NCBI GenBank assembly: GCA_029245825.1
Contig: JAQWON010000078.1
Span: forward strand, 1 to 15,728
DNA length: 15,728 nucleotides
Origin: Flavobacteriaceae bacterium
GTDB taxonomy: Bacteria; Bacteroidota; Bacteroidia; Flavobacteriales; Flavobacteriaceae
Direction: 5' to 3'
Below are positions 15,727-15,728 of this stretch, in pieces (positions within the stretch are counted from its first letter, which is position 1; each line of letters opens with the position of its first letter). Below the pieces are notes generated by a model, which worked only from the letters and a program-made list of their open reading frames with translations, had not been told where the DNA came from and did not search any database. The translations under genes and the position numbers were made by a program.

Positions 15727-15728
15727 AC

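Noticed and set aside
1..15728. Search for a mobile element, CRISPR array, tRNA, defence or toxin-antitoxin module
   Set aside because: Every long open frame is assigned to a housekeeping or conserved gene; gaps are short and hold no repeat array, integrase, tRNA-like fold or toxin-like small gene.

Overview
The window is about 15.7 kb of AT-rich DNA (roughly 30% GC by eye) from a Gram-negative bacterium of the phylum Bacteroidetes, most likely a flavobacterium with a compact, streamlined genome. Evidence for this: TAnnTTTG promoter boxes sit upstream of several genes; Shine-Dalgarno sites are lacking; one predicted signal peptide ends in YSQ; a KDO-activating enzyme implies LPS; a DUF3822 gene (a Bacteroidetes-associated family) lies next to rsmD; and DnaX lacks its usual zinc module. 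The flavobacterial assignment is inference from recalled family patterns, not from a search.

Layout, left to right. (1) The 3' two-thirds of clpC (+), cut by the window edge and interrupted by an in-frame TAG exactly at the D2 pore-loop tyrosine. (2) A 228-bp gap with hairpins and a promoter box, then the threonine operon thrA-thrB-thrC (+), whose genes overlap. (3) An exported M24 aminopeptidase P (-), convergent with thrC and sharing a CTAG stop. (4) gcvT (+), divergent from the peptidase. (5) kdsB (-), convergent with gcvT. (6) A tight three-gene unit (+): a membrane-anchored conserved protein of unknown function, a DUF3822 protein, and the 16S rRNA methyltransferase rsmD. (7) rnpB, the RNase P RNA (-), whose 3' end is antisense to the last codons of rsmD. 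(8) dnaX (+), divergent from rnpB; its tau C-terminal region lies in the -1 frame after a slippery-looking heptamer. (9) ppx and the 3' part of ppk1 (-), a polyphosphate operon convergent with dnaX.

The genes are mostly housekeeping: protein quality control, threonine synthesis, peptide turnover, one-carbon metabolism, LPS precursor synthesis, rRNA modification and tRNA processing, replication, and polyphosphate turnover. I see no mobile element, CRISPR array, tRNA or defence island. The most interesting points are the split dnaX, where an unshifted reading gives a gamma-like protein and a -1 shift gives tau (the reverse of the E. coli arrangement); the clpC nonsense codon; the rsmD/rnpB antisense overlap; and the possible leaderless dnaX transcript. 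Two gene disruptions in one short window also raise the plain alternative of sequence or assembly errors.
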